A DNA stretch of 51,106 nucleotides. Origin: Singulisphaera sp. (lineage in GTDB: Bacteria > Planctomycetota > Planctomycetia > Isosphaerales > Isosphaeraceae). Positions 18,179 to 26,744 of this stretch are shown in pieces. Location of the stretch: the NCBI GenBank assembly GCA_027451445.1, contig DAIDJG010000240.1:1-51106 (forward strand). Reading direction: 5' to 3'. Position numbers and translations under genes: made by a program. The first letter of the stretch is position 1; the number at the start of each line of letters is the position of its first letter. The notes beneath the pieces are model-generated. The model did not search any database, was not told the DNA's origin, and saw only the letters and a list, made by a program, of their open reading frames with translations.

Positions 18179-18336
18179 CGGAATCAACGTCCGCAACGTT
18201 CCACTCCGGGGTTCAAGCCACGACCTCAGCAGTGGGTACAAAAGAAGCGATTCGCACTTAGGGTGATCAGCGCGGCTATGCTCTCGCGTTGTACCGCCCC
18301 TGGACACCGAGCGCCGCGGCTGGTATATCGGTCGTC

Positions 18337-18352
18337 CGTTTCACGTGAAATG
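18337..18352. other. parS site 3, overlapping the end of deoC
   Basis: CGTTTCACGTGAAATG holds a perfect TTTCACGTGAAA palindrome, the closest match here to the parS consensus TGTTTCACGTGAAACA. Read on the minus strand, the same bases supply the last codons of deoC and its TGA stop, so the site is built into a coding end. It lies 2.6 kb downstream of parB. Confidence 0.85.
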
Positions 18353-19036
18353 TCGACCGCCGAGTCGATTCCTCAGGTCGTCGAGGATTTCCGCCGTCTT
18401 GCTCGCGCCGAATCGGTCGCACCCGAGTTCGACGACTGCGATAGCCGCGTCGAGCGTCCGAATGCCTCCAGCCGCTTTGAGTTTGACCGAAGGGGGAGAA
18501 TGTTTGCGCATCAAGACGAGGTCGTCGTGAGTGGCTCCGCCGCTGCCGTAGCCTGTTGAGGTCTTTACGTAGTCCGCGCCGACCTCGCCGCAGATCTCGC
18601 AGAGCCGAATCTTTTGTGCCTCGTTGAGATAGCAGTTCTCAAAGATCACCTTCACGACGGCGCCTCGATCGTGAGCCGCTTTGGTGACGCGTGCGATGTC
18701 GCTCCGAACTGCATCCCAGCGCCCGCTGATCGCCTGACCGATGTTGATCACCATGTCGAGTTCAATGGCTCCGTCATTGATGGCCTGTTCGGCCTCAGCG
18801 ACCTTGATACTCGTCGCATGACCGCCATGCGGAAAGCCGATCGTGGTTCCCACAAGCACGCCCGTGTTTCTCAACAATTCCGCGGCACGCGCAACCGAAA
18901 AAGGCTTGATGCATACGCTCGCGACGCCGTACTTCGCGGCGATCGCGCAGCCGGCGTCAAGTTCGGCGTCGGTCAGAGTCGGCCCGAGGAGCGAATGATC
19001 GATGCGCTTGGCGATTGTGTCGTAAGTCAGTTCCAT
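18341..19036 (-). CDS. deoC: Deoxyribose-phosphate aldolase
   Basis: The protein has 231 residues from ATG 19036; the open frame extends 37 codons further without family similarity. The DeoC TIM barrel is shown by IDHSLLGPT, TTIGFPHG, ELDMVINIG (Asp94), VVKVIFE (Lys129) and the Schiff-base lysine in DYVKTSTGY (Lys158), then KAAGGIR. It cleaves 2-deoxyribose 5-phosphate to glyceraldehyde 3-phosphate and acetaldehyde in deoxynucleoside breakdown. Its last residues (His-Phe-Thr) and stop are encoded within parS site 3. Confidence 0.95.
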   Translation of the reverse strand: MELTYDTIAKRIDHSLLGPTLTDAELDAGCAIAAKYGVASVCIKPFSVARAAELLRNTGVLVGTTIGFPHGGHATSIKVAEAEQAINDGAIELDMVINIGQAISGRWDAVRSDIARVTKAAHDRGAVVKVIFENCYLNEAQKIRLCEICGEVGADYVKTSTGYGSGGATHDDLVLMRKHSPPSVKLKAAGGIRTLDAAIAVVELGCDRFGASKTAEILDDLRNRLGGRHFT

Positions 19037-19171
19037 GGTGCGATTAGATCTCCGGATGAAGCGGTCAGGCGCAGGATCGCCGGACGAGCGCAACTCGGCC
19101 GTGCCGTCGAGACGGGTTTGATTGTGCGCGGGAGAGCACCGGGGCACAATAGGACCCCGGTACGAGACGGA

Positions 19172-20446
19172 TTAGCGCACGGGGAACAACGAGCGCCGGA
19201 CGGTCTCACTTTTTTTTGGGAGTTGCAACGGTCGCTTCGAGGCGAGATTGGGCCGGAAGATCAGGAGGATGACAAGAGGAAGGTAGAGCACCACGAGTGT
19301 TCCGCCCTTGCCGAGATACCAGAATTGGCTCGCGACCAGTAGCGCAGCGGAGAGCGCAATCAAATCGCCGACGTTCTTTTCGGTAGGCCAGATCGAGACG
19401 ATGACTACGAGCGCCAGGTAGAGGATCAAGACGGGGGTTCGGTAGCTCCCATCGATTCGCGACCAGAAGCTTCCGGTCGTTGGGCTTTCGACGTTCGGCC
19501 AGAGACCCGCCTCACGGAGGCTGCGGGCACCCAGGGCTCGAGCCCACACGGCAAGGTCGGGGATAGTCCAGGCGAGAAGTCCGCACACGAAAACCACGGC
19601 GAGGCCCACGGCGAGAAACCGCAGCGCGCCTCGATTCCAATAAAAGCCGGCCCAGAGCGGAAGCAAACCGATACAGGCGGGCATCCAGCCCGCAGCCACC
19701 CCGATCAGCAGACCGGTCACCAGCGGACGGGTGTAGAGCAGCACCGCGGTCACGATCAGTGCGGCGGGCACGAGCTGGCCGGTATCCACGAGCGCGATCC
19801 GAGTGTAGGGCAAGAGCAGATAGCACGTCGCTGCGGCCAGGCCCGCGACCGGCCGGTCGAAGAGCCGCCAGCCCACCGCGATGAGGGCCGCGACGAGGCC
19901 GAGATGCATGAGACTGGCAAGAACGCGTTTCAGGATTTCTTGGGGCGGGTTCGGGCGGAGAGCGCGGGGCAGGGGGGTGTGGCTGAGCATCTTGGTGATT
20001 GGTGCATTGGCTCCCTCGGTTCCGGCTGGGGGCGGGTCGTCGCGCTCGACGGGTTCCGCAGGATTCCGCATCGGAACCTCGCTCAGCGGCAAGCTGATCG
20101 TCTCGGCCAGGAGCAGGCCAAGCACGCCAATCGCGAGGCAAACCAGCCCGGCCAGCGAGAGATTTGGCTCCAAAAGCGGCAGGCGAGTACGCGCCAGGTC
20201 GGCCAAACAGCGTGCCAACAAGAAAGCCGATCCCACGAACAGCAACACGAACGCGTTCCAGGGCTGAGGATTGCCGCCGACTAGCCACAACATCCCGGGC
20301 GCAAGCGCAAACAAGAGCAGTAGGTCGAGATTGCGCATGCTCCAGAATCTGTTGAACTTGAAAAAGATCGTCAGACAACAAAGCAGGGAAAGGAACAGCC
20401 AGACTCCTGGGCCAATCCCTAGGTCAACCACCAACGAATTATTCAC
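19172..20446 (-). CDS. Polytopic membrane protein, possibly GT-C/GT87-like
   Basis: The protein has 424 residues from GTG 20446, with GAGGG 6 bases upstream; a TTG nine codons earlier has no ribosome binding site. About 10 hydrophobic segments alternate with short loops, and there is a Pro/Glu-rich outer loop at about residues 125-170. The second half has the helix-loop pattern of mannosyltransferase-like GT-C proteins (TCYLLLPYTRIALVDTGQL, WPNVESPTTGSFWSRIDG), but I cannot see the first-loop acidic pair. A glycan-related role is a guess. It is downstream of rnc on the same strand, 348 bases apart. Confidence 0.75.
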   Translation of the reverse strand: MNNSLVVDLGIGPGVWLFLSLLCCLTIFFKFNRFWSMRNLDLLLLFALAPGMLWLVGGNPQPWNAFVLLFVGSAFLLARCLADLARTRLPLLEPNLSLAGLVCLAIGVLGLLLAETISLPLSEVPMRNPAEPVERDDPPPAGTEGANAPITKMLSHTPLPRALRPNPPQEILKRVLASLMHLGLVAALIAVGWRLFDRPVAGLAAATCYLLLPYTRIALVDTGQLVPAALIVTAVLLYTRPLVTGLLIGVAAGWMPACIGLLPLWAGFYWNRGALRFLAVGLAVVFVCGLLAWTIPDLAVWARALGARSLREAGLWPNVESPTTGSFWSRIDGSYRTPVLILYLALVVIVSIWPTEKNVGDLIALSAALLVASQFWYLGKGGTLVVLYLPLVILLIFRPNLASKRPLQLPKKSETVRRSLFPVR

Positions 20447-20794
20447 ATAACCCTCACTCGGCGAGTGATCCAAGCGTGAATTGAAAGGCGAGCGAAGCGG
20501 CGTATTAAGTGAATGCTTGAATCGACCGAGGGGCGCATTCGCCCGTACTCGGGGGTCGAGTTCCGTTGGGGAAACGACCGGGATGGGCGAATGCCTTGCC
20601 GTTCCGAGGCATTCGTTCCTCGCGACTTTAGCGGGCGCCGATCACGAGAACAAGCCGTGACTCGGGCCGCGCGTCGAAGATTCGCGTCGTGGATCCAGAC
20701 CCATCTGCGTGCGGACGATCTGATGACCCTTGCTCGGGCGCCTGGATAACGCCGGTAAGAACTGGAGTCTGGTCTGGGCGCTTGATTCCGATGG
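20447..20794. other. Intergenic stretch between rnc and the membrane protein gene
   Basis: No gene is evident; the short frames here show no motif. A 9-bp hairpin (CGAATGCCT with AGGCATTCG, 20588-20615) lies in the middle without a T-run. The stretch may hold the membrane protein's promoter. Confidence 0.45.
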
Positions 20795-21520
20795 CTAGTC
20801 CGAGGCATACGGAACTGCGTCGCCGGCGAGTTGGCTCAGGGCGTTCATGGCCGCCCGCTGCTCGGCTTCCTTCTTGTTGCGGCCCCAAGCAGGAGCGTAA
20901 CCGTGACGGCCGATCTGGGCGGCGATCTTGAAGCACTTCGAGTGGTCGGGCCCCTTCTCGTCCAGGAGCGTGTACGTCGGGGTTTCGCCAAACTGGCGCT
21001 GGGCGACCTGCTGAAGGTTGCTCTTGTAGTTCACGCCCCCGTGGCCGTCAACGGTTGCGTCGACCTCGGTTTCGATATGCTTCAGGATGAACCTCTTCGC
21101 TGCCTCCATGCCGCCGTCGAGATAGATTGCGCCAATCAAGCTCTCGAACACGTCCGCCAGCACGGATGAAGGAGGTCCGTCGCTCGAGCCCATCCCCTTG
21201 CCGAGAAGCAAAAACTCGTCAAAGCCGAGTTTTGCTGAGATCTTGGCACAGGTCTGTCGCGAGACGACGACCGATTTGATACGGGTCATCTCGCCCTCCT
21301 GATACTCGGGGAACTTGCGAAACAGCAGTTCGCAAACGATCGCGCCGAGGATGGCGTCGCCCAGGAATTCGAGACGCTCGTTGGAGGAGAGCCGATGGTT
21401 TGCGCTGGAAGCGTGGGTGAGTGCTTCCCGTAGGAACGTGGGATCACGAAACCGATAACCGAGCACGTCTTGACAGTGCTCGAGCTGCATCACACCGATG
21501 CGCGGTCCATGATCCGGCAT
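20795..21520 (-). CDS. rnc: Ribonuclease III
   Basis: The 241-residue protein has the full RNase III layout. The endonuclease domain carries the signature NERLEFLGDAILG (residues 47-59) and the second acidic cluster ADVFESLIGAIYLDGG near residue 120. A C-terminal double-stranded RNA-binding domain follows (about 168-235: NLQQVAQRQFGETPTY to KKEAEQRAAMNAL). It cleaves double-stranded RNA in rRNA and mRNA processing. A start at the second Met (residue 11) is also possible. It is divergent from the EF-P-like gene. Confidence 0.96.
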   Translation of the reverse strand: MPDHGPRIGVMQLEHCQDVLGYRFRDPTFLREALTHASSANHRLSSNERLEFLGDAILGAIVCELLFRKFPEYQEGEMTRIKSVVVSRQTCAKISAKLGFDEFLLLGKGMGSSDGPPSSVLADVFESLIGAIYLDGGMEAAKRFILKHIETEVDATVDGHGGVNYKSNLQQVAQRQFGETPTYTLLDEKGPDHSKCFKIAAQIGRHGYAPAWGRNKKEAEQRAAMNALSQLAGDAVPYASD

Positions 21521-21643
21521 AGTCCCACCGTGCGGGCGCTCAAGAGGTTATGCTCCAACAACATAGAGTATCCACGTCGGCCCCGGTTGTCAACCTGCGC
21601 ACTGTTGTCGTTGCGATGTGTTCACGTCGCGGGAGAGGTGGCT

Positions 21644-21673
21644 TTGACCCATCCCTGGGGGTGTCGTTATGAT
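21644..21673 (+). promoter_or_regulatory. Sigma-70-type promoter for the EF-P-like gene
   Basis: TTGACC at 21644-21649 and TATGAT at 21668-21673 are 18 bases apart, in the divergent gap between rnc and the EF-P-like gene. The predicted 5' UTR is about 47 bases. Confidence 0.65.
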
Positions 21674-21726
21674 GAGCACGAGGTTTCGTGAAAGCACCCC
21701 TGGGTCGACCTTAGCGAGGGTTCAAC

Positions 21727-22296
21727 GTGGTTCCCGCCAAAGATTTCAAGCGTCGGATGGTCGTCGAAATCGATGGCGCTCCGCACATGATCGAGCATAT
21801 TCAAGTTCAGACCCCATCCGCGCGCGGGGCCGCGACGCTTTATAAGATCAAGGCACGCAACCTCAAGACGAAGAACCGGGTCGAAAAAACGTACCGCGGT
21901 ACCGAGTCGCTCAATGAGTCCAGTTTCGAGCGCCGGCCGGTTCAATTCCTGTACCGAGACGGCGATGGCTTCCATTTCATGGATTCGGCCGACTTCAATC
22001 AGTTCTCCTTCTCGGCCGACGACCTGCGCGAGCTCGCGCCGTTCATGACCGAGAACATGGAAGGGGTGGAGTCGCTCGTCGTTGACGACGAAGTGATTGC
22101 GATTGAACTGCCCGACACAGTCGAGCTGCTGATCACCGACACCGCGCCAGGTACTCGCGGCAATTCGGCGACCGGCCGCACCAAGCCCGCCACACTTTCG
22201 ACCGGCCACACGATCCAGGTGCCCGAACACCTCGATTCGGGCGTGACTGTCCGAGTTGACACCCGCACCGGCGAATACCTCGGACGCGCGAACTGA
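21727..22296 (+). CDS. efpL: Elongation factor P-like protein, YeiP/EfpL type
   Basis: The 189-residue protein has the three beta-barrel domains of EF-P. The tip loop of domain I reads TPSARGAATLYK, matching the YeiP/EfpL subfamily (SPTARGAATLYK in E. coli YeiP) rather than the KPGKGQA loop of canonical EF-P. It ends with RTKPATLSTGHTIQVP and GEYLGRAN, the domain III signature. It should bind between P and E sites and relieve ribosome stalling at proline-rich sequences. Because the tip is Arg rather than a modifiable Lys, an EpmA-type modification is not expected. The start is GTG with GAGGG 7 bases before it. Confidence 0.9.
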   Translation: MVPAKDFKRRMVVEIDGAPHMIEHIQVQTPSARGAATLYKIKARNLKTKNRVEKTYRGTESLNESSFERRPVQFLYRDGDGFHFMDSADFNQFSFSADDLRELAPFMTENMEGVESLVVDDEVIAIELPDTVELLITDTAPGTRGNSATGRTKPATLSTGHTIQVPEHLDSGVTVRVDTRTGEYLGRAN

Positions 22297-22324
22297 CCGG
22301 GGCGGGCCCTGTCTTCACGACGAG

Positions 22325-25078
22325 TCAATCGGCCACGGTAAGAAGCCGGCCGCACTCTGACTGGGGACCCGGACGTGAGATCGTGATCCCAGTGTGTACT
22401 TCCACCGGCGCTGCTCCAGAACGCCGCAACAGCCAGTGTCCACACGGCACAAGCAGCGGCCGAACGAGCAACGCATCAACCGTGATCCCAATGACGAGGG
22501 CGAAGCCAAGCTGTCGGAGTGAGACCAGCGGGCTGAACAGGAACGACGCAAAACTGCACGCCGTGATCGCTGCCGCCGAAGTGATCAGGCCGCCCGTCTG
22601 ACCGATCGCCCGCTGAAGACCATTCCGCAGGCCGTGGCGAACCGTTTCCAGGTGGACCCGATCCATGAGGAACACGTTGTAGTCAACTCCCACCGCAACC
22701 AGCAGCACAAACAGGAAGTACGGCACCTTCCAATCGATCCCCTCAGCGCCCAGAACCGTGACGAAGAGGAGATGCGTTGTGCCCAGCGCGAAAGCGTACG
22801 TCAGGAGCATCGTGGCGACGAGATTGATGCCCGCTAGCGGGTCGCGGAGGGCAACCACGAGTACCAGAAAGACCCCGATCGGAATCACGAACCAGCTTTG
22901 AAACTGGTCGGCGCGTGTGAGCGCCCGGATGTCCGCGGCCTCAGCGTTGGGTCCCGTCGTTCGGACGGAGACTGCTGGTCCCTCGTTCGAGTCGAGGAAC
23001 TCACTCAATTTGTGCCGCAGGCCGACAACCTGGTCCATTGCCCCCGCCGAAAAGACCCGTTCCGCCTGGGTCACGTCGATGCGGGCCCGGTGACCGTCAG
23101 GAGTGATGTACGCCGCGAAGCTCCGTAAGAGCTCAGGGTGGTCCTTCACCGTTTCGGACGTCACGAGCAGGCGATCGAGGGCCTGACGTCCGACCGGATC
23201 GCGTAGGATTGAGGCCATCTCACGGTGTGCACGCCCGGCGCCTACCGCGATTTCTCCGGCACCCTCCGCGGCTCGCGTGAGGTCGCGGAGCATCGCGTCG
23301 CGCCCGTCGTCGGGGTTCGCCGTGCTCGGATCGGATGACGCCGAGGGCGCTGGCAACGCTGCTTTGGCCGGCGAGGTGACACCCGTGCCCAGGAATGCCA
23401 GCGACGCCTCCAGCAGTCCGGTCGCCGGGATCCTCGGCGCACGCATGCTCGCCTCTTTCGATGTCTTCGCGCCAGCATGCCCGGTCAGGTTGAGACCGGT
23501 CTTCTGTTCGAGCCAGAGCGCAGCCCTGAGCTTCCCCGCGCCTTCGTTGAGCCCCTTCTGAAGTGCGCTGGCTCCTTCGGACATCTGTGCGAAGCCGTCG
23601 TCGACAGCGGCCAGCCGCGACGCGATACGAGCCGGCCGCAGAGGCTCGGGGCTACCCAGCGGTTGCGTGGCCGAGCGCACTTCAACCAGCCGCTTGTGCC
23701 GCGCCAGCATTCGGCACACGTCGTCAATCAGCGCGATCCCTTCCGACTTTCGGAAATCCGCGTCCGACTCCAGGACCACAGCGAGTGGAGCGACGATGCC
23801 AGGGCCGAACTTGGCAGAGATCAATCGCAAGCCTCGAGCCGAAAGCGTTGGGCCCGGCAACTCCGTGACCACGTCCTGGACGAACGTTGTTCTCAGGCCG
23901 ACCACCGCTACAGGAGCCAGGACCAGGACCGTCAACGCCCAGGTGAGGGCGGGTCTCGTGAGCGCCTTGCGGCCGAAGCGATGCCAGAATCCGGACGAAG
24001 GCGCGGAGATACCGTCGAACGCCTGGGGACGATACTTCGCGAGCAGGACCAGCAACGCCGGGGTCAGGGTCAACGTCGCCACGAGCGTGATCACCAGACC
24101 AATCGCGACGCTCGGACCGGTGCTCGAAAAGAGCTTGAACCGGGTCGTTCCCATCAGTGAGAGGCCGATCACCACCGTTCCCGCGGTCGTCAGAAGGGCG
24201 ACCATCGCGCGTCGTAGCGTGTGCCGCATCGCGCCGGCGGGGTTGTGGGGATTCCAGTGCTCGCCGTACCGCCAGGAGATGAACAGGCAGAAGTCCGTCC
24301 CGCTGCCAAACAACAGGGCGACAAGGAAGAGCTCGACCAGCGGTGAAACCTCCCAGCCGGCCTTCGACACCATCCAGGCCAGGACCCCTCGGCTAATCAC
24401 GAGGCTGATCCCGATTGTCGTCAACGGCACCAACGCCAGCCACGCGGAGCGATAAACCACGAGGAGCACGCCCATCAGGAGGACGACCGTCGCCAGCGCA
24501 GCCCGATCGAGTGAGGTCTGGACATTCGCCATGTAGTCGCGGCCGATCACCGCGTCACCCGACCAGAGAACGTCCAGCCCCTTCGGCGCCACGATGCCGC
24601 CGGACTCCGTCTGTCGTTCGAGCCAGGCGACCGTCCGATGAGTGGCCGGGGCCACGAACGAAGCCGACAGCGGCACGACCAGAAGCTGCGTCGTTCCATC
24701 CTTGCTCAACAGCCGCTCGGCGATCTCCGGCGCGGAAGTCGGCCCGAGGACCCGAAGGACGGGCGGCGGTCGATCGCCCGATTCAAAGCGCCGGGCCAAT
24801 TGCTCGGCGTACGCATGGTCATCCGCACTCAGCCCGCTGGCCCGGTGGAGCGCGACCACGGCGGTCGCTTCCGACGACTGTTCGGGCCAGGCGTCCCGGA
24901 CGATCTCCGCAGCGAGGAGACTTTCAGCGTCGCGCGGAAGCAGCGACGCTTGCCCCTCGGCCGCAAGCCGCGTGAGGTCCGGAGCGAGTATGCCGACCAG
25001 GGCGGCGAGAAGCAGCCAGCAGACTACGACCCATCCCGGCCGCCGGCTCACCGTCGAGCGCAGGGCTTCCAATACCAT
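22325..25078 (-). CDS. MMPL/RND-superfamily transporter
   Basis: The protein has 917 residues from ATG 25078, with AGGAG 11 bases upstream; a GTG four codons earlier sits too close to that site. Two repeated units are each made of one membrane helix, a periplasmic domain and a five-helix bundle. The first bundle carries FGSGTDFCLFISWRY and the second AVGVDYNVFLMDRV, where the Gly-x-Asp-(Tyr/Phe) motif is the proton-relay element of MMPL proteins. The second outer domain has a long Ala/Gly/Ser-rich helical insert (about 475-650). Such proteins export lipids, hopanoids or siderophores; the cargo here is unknown. It lies 323 bases after the M48 gene on the same strand. Confidence 0.92.
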   Translation of the reverse strand: MVLEALRSTVSRRPGWVVVCWLLLAALVGILAPDLTRLAAEGQASLLPRDAESLLAAEIVRDAWPEQSSEATAVVALHRASGLSADDHAYAEQLARRFESGDRPPPVLRVLGPTSAPEIAERLLSKDGTTQLLVVPLSASFVAPATHRTVAWLERQTESGGIVAPKGLDVLWSGDAVIGRDYMANVQTSLDRAALATVVLLMGVLLVVYRSAWLALVPLTTIGISLVISRGVLAWMVSKAGWEVSPLVELFLVALLFGSGTDFCLFISWRYGEHWNPHNPAGAMRHTLRRAMVALLTTAGTVVIGLSLMGTTRFKLFSSTGPSVAIGLVITLVATLTLTPALLVLLAKYRPQAFDGISAPSSGFWHRFGRKALTRPALTWALTVLVLAPVAVVGLRTTFVQDVVTELPGPTLSARGLRLISAKFGPGIVAPLAVVLESDADFRKSEGIALIDDVCRMLARHKRLVEVRSATQPLGSPEPLRPARIASRLAAVDDGFAQMSEGASALQKGLNEGAGKLRAALWLEQKTGLNLTGHAGAKTSKEASMRAPRIPATGLLEASLAFLGTGVTSPAKAALPAPSASSDPSTANPDDGRDAMLRDLTRAAEGAGEIAVGAGRAHREMASILRDPVGRQALDRLLVTSETVKDHPELLRSFAAYITPDGHRARIDVTQAERVFSAGAMDQVVGLRHKLSEFLDSNEGPAVSVRTTGPNAEAADIRALTRADQFQSWFVIPIGVFLVLVVALRDPLAGINLVATMLLTYAFALGTTHLLFVTVLGAEGIDWKVPYFLFVLLVAVGVDYNVFLMDRVHLETVRHGLRNGLQRAIGQTGGLITSAAAITACSFASFLFSPLVSLRQLGFALVIGITVDALLVRPLLVPCGHWLLRRSGAAPVEVHTGITISRPGPQSECGRLLTVAD

Positions 25079-25401
25079 CTTGGGGTTCACTCCTGGGGAT
25101 TCCTATGCGGAAACTCACTCCCCTCGACCGAGCGGAGGGGCAGGGGAGGTCGGGTGTTTTTGTGCGGCAAGGATGTCAGGTCGGAAAACCGCGAGGACTT
25201 CCGAACGGCGGGGCAGGATGGCATGGTTGCGAGGAAGGTCGCAGCCCGGTGCACTTAATCTCTTACGGATTATCGGCAAAATTGAGACGAGGCTGGCCTG
25301 GTCAGGGTGGGAGATTCTAGACTCGAACCGTAACCATTTCCCGAACTCAAAGGTAGCTCGGAGGTTAGGACAACATTTGGGGACCGCCGAACCATTTGGC
25401 G
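25079..25401. other. Intergenic stretch with short G/C-run inverted repeats
   Basis: I see no gene. Near 25118-25148, CTCCCCTC and GAGGGGCAGGGGAG can pair in two alternative short hairpins, resembling the G/C-run repeats at 31.8 and 34.7 kb. The stretch separates the ubiquitin-like locus from the MMPL gene and may carry the latter's promoter. Confidence 0.45.
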
Positions 25402-26676
25402 TCATTCACGGAACAGCATACCATACACAAGAGGGGCCCCCGTTGTCCAGGGATGATAGCTGTTACAAAAGTCGATGCGCTCGCCGATGCTTGGGTGTGT
25501 GGATCGAAACGTTTTGAACAGTAGCCCTGGCCGGGGGTTGCTGAGGTTCTGTTCCTGGAGCTTCACGAACGCGAGGGCTCCGGAGTGGTTCGAGTGCGTC
25601 AGCTCCAGAGCGAAGCGATCGGCCTCAAATTCTTGGTGGCGGCTGTAGAAGTTGACGACGGGCATCAGGGCGAGCGTCGCCACGTGCATGAGCATCATGA
25701 TCAAGGGCACCGACGCCACGTCCGAGAGCCGGTTGAACCCGAAGCGCGACGTCCGCGCCATCAGCCAGTGGCCTGCGCGATCGACGAAGAAGAGGCTGGC
25801 GAGGACGATGAATGACGACAGAAAGACGCTGCGCACGACGTGCCCGAGCGCATAGTGGCCCATTTCATGTCCCATCACAAACAGCAGTTCTCGCTCGTTC
25901 AACTTCTTGATCAGCGTGTCCCAGAGCACGATCCGTTTGGTGCCGAGAAACCCGGTCACGTAGGCGTTGACCGTTTTCGTATCGCGGCTCTTGTCGACTT
26001 CGAACACGCGGCTGCCCTCGATCCCCGCTCGTGCTGCCAGGTCCAGGATCTTGGACTCCAGCGCCTTGTCCTGCATCGGTCCGAACTTGTTGAACAACGG
26101 GTCGACGAAAGTCGGTTTGACCAGCATCACGCCGAACAGGAAGGGGATGATCAACAGCGTGAGGTAGAGCCACCACCGCTTCGGCGAGCGTGCGATCAGG
26201 GCAAACGGGATCCACGCAAAAAGCACCCCGGTCACCGTCGAGACGGCCAGCGCCTTGAGCGAGTTTCCGAACCAGCGCCCCAGCGACTGGTTCGACAATC
26301 CGTAGGCATGCGGCCGGACGTATCCCATGTAGTAGTGCATGGGGAAATCGAGCAGAAACATGATCCCAAGATAAAGAACCACATACAACGCAATGACGAA
26401 GAACCACGGCCTTCCCTTGCGTGTCACCGCGTTGCGCATTTTCGCCGATGCACCCGTAAAGAGCAGCAGCGCCGGGATTCCCAGGTCCAGAATATGATTG
26501 GCGACCCAGATCCAATTACCAGTCACGTAGAAACGGATCGCGAGGGGCGACGCTGCAGGGACCGCAACCGGCTGCGATTCGTCCGGCGCGGGTTCGTCGG
26601 TGTCTTTGGCGAACGCCGCGAGCGGGAAGGTCAGGAGGACGACGAGCAGGGCGGCGAGAGGTGAGAACCGTGGCAT
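25402..26676 (-). CDS. M48 family (Ste24/HtpX-like) membrane zinc metalloprotease
   Basis: The protein has 424 residues from ATG 26676, where a signal-peptide-like start (MPRFSPLAALLVVLLTFPLA) begins; in-frame TTG codons at 26703-26706 are less likely. Several membrane helices (about 55-75, 92-110, 140-165, 168-186) precede the catalytic motif VMGHEMGHYALGH (His270, Glu271, His274). The third Zn ligand is in QEFEADRFAL (Glu351). The layout is that of Ste24-type CAAX proteases with an N-terminal membrane part. It lies 68 bases after the JAB gene on the same strand, so it is probably in the ubiquitin-like operon, where it might degrade or process membrane substrates. Confidence 0.92.
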   Translation of the reverse strand: MPRFSPLAALLVVLLTFPLAAFAKDTDEPAPDESQPVAVPAASPLAIRFYVTGNWIWVANHILDLGIPALLLFTGASAKMRNAVTRKGRPWFFVIALYVVLYLGIMFLLDFPMHYYMGYVRPHAYGLSNQSLGRWFGNSLKALAVSTVTGVLFAWIPFALIARSPKRWWLYLTLLIIPFLFGVMLVKPTFVDPLFNKFGPMQDKALESKILDLAARAGIEGSRVFEVDKSRDTKTVNAYVTGFLGTKRIVLWDTLIKKLNERELLFVMGHEMGHYALGHVVRSVFLSSFIVLASLFFVDRAGHWLMARTSRFGFNRLSDVASVPLIMMLMHVATLALMPVVNFYSRHQEFEADRFALELTHSNHSGALAFVKLQEQNLSNPRPGLLFKTFRSTHPSIGERIDFCNSYHPWTTGAPLVYGMLFRE

Positions 26677-26744
26677 GTCATGAATTCCGCTCTTTAAGCC
26701 CAACAAAGCTCCGGTAGCCCTCGGGCTCGGTGGACGTTCGCGGG

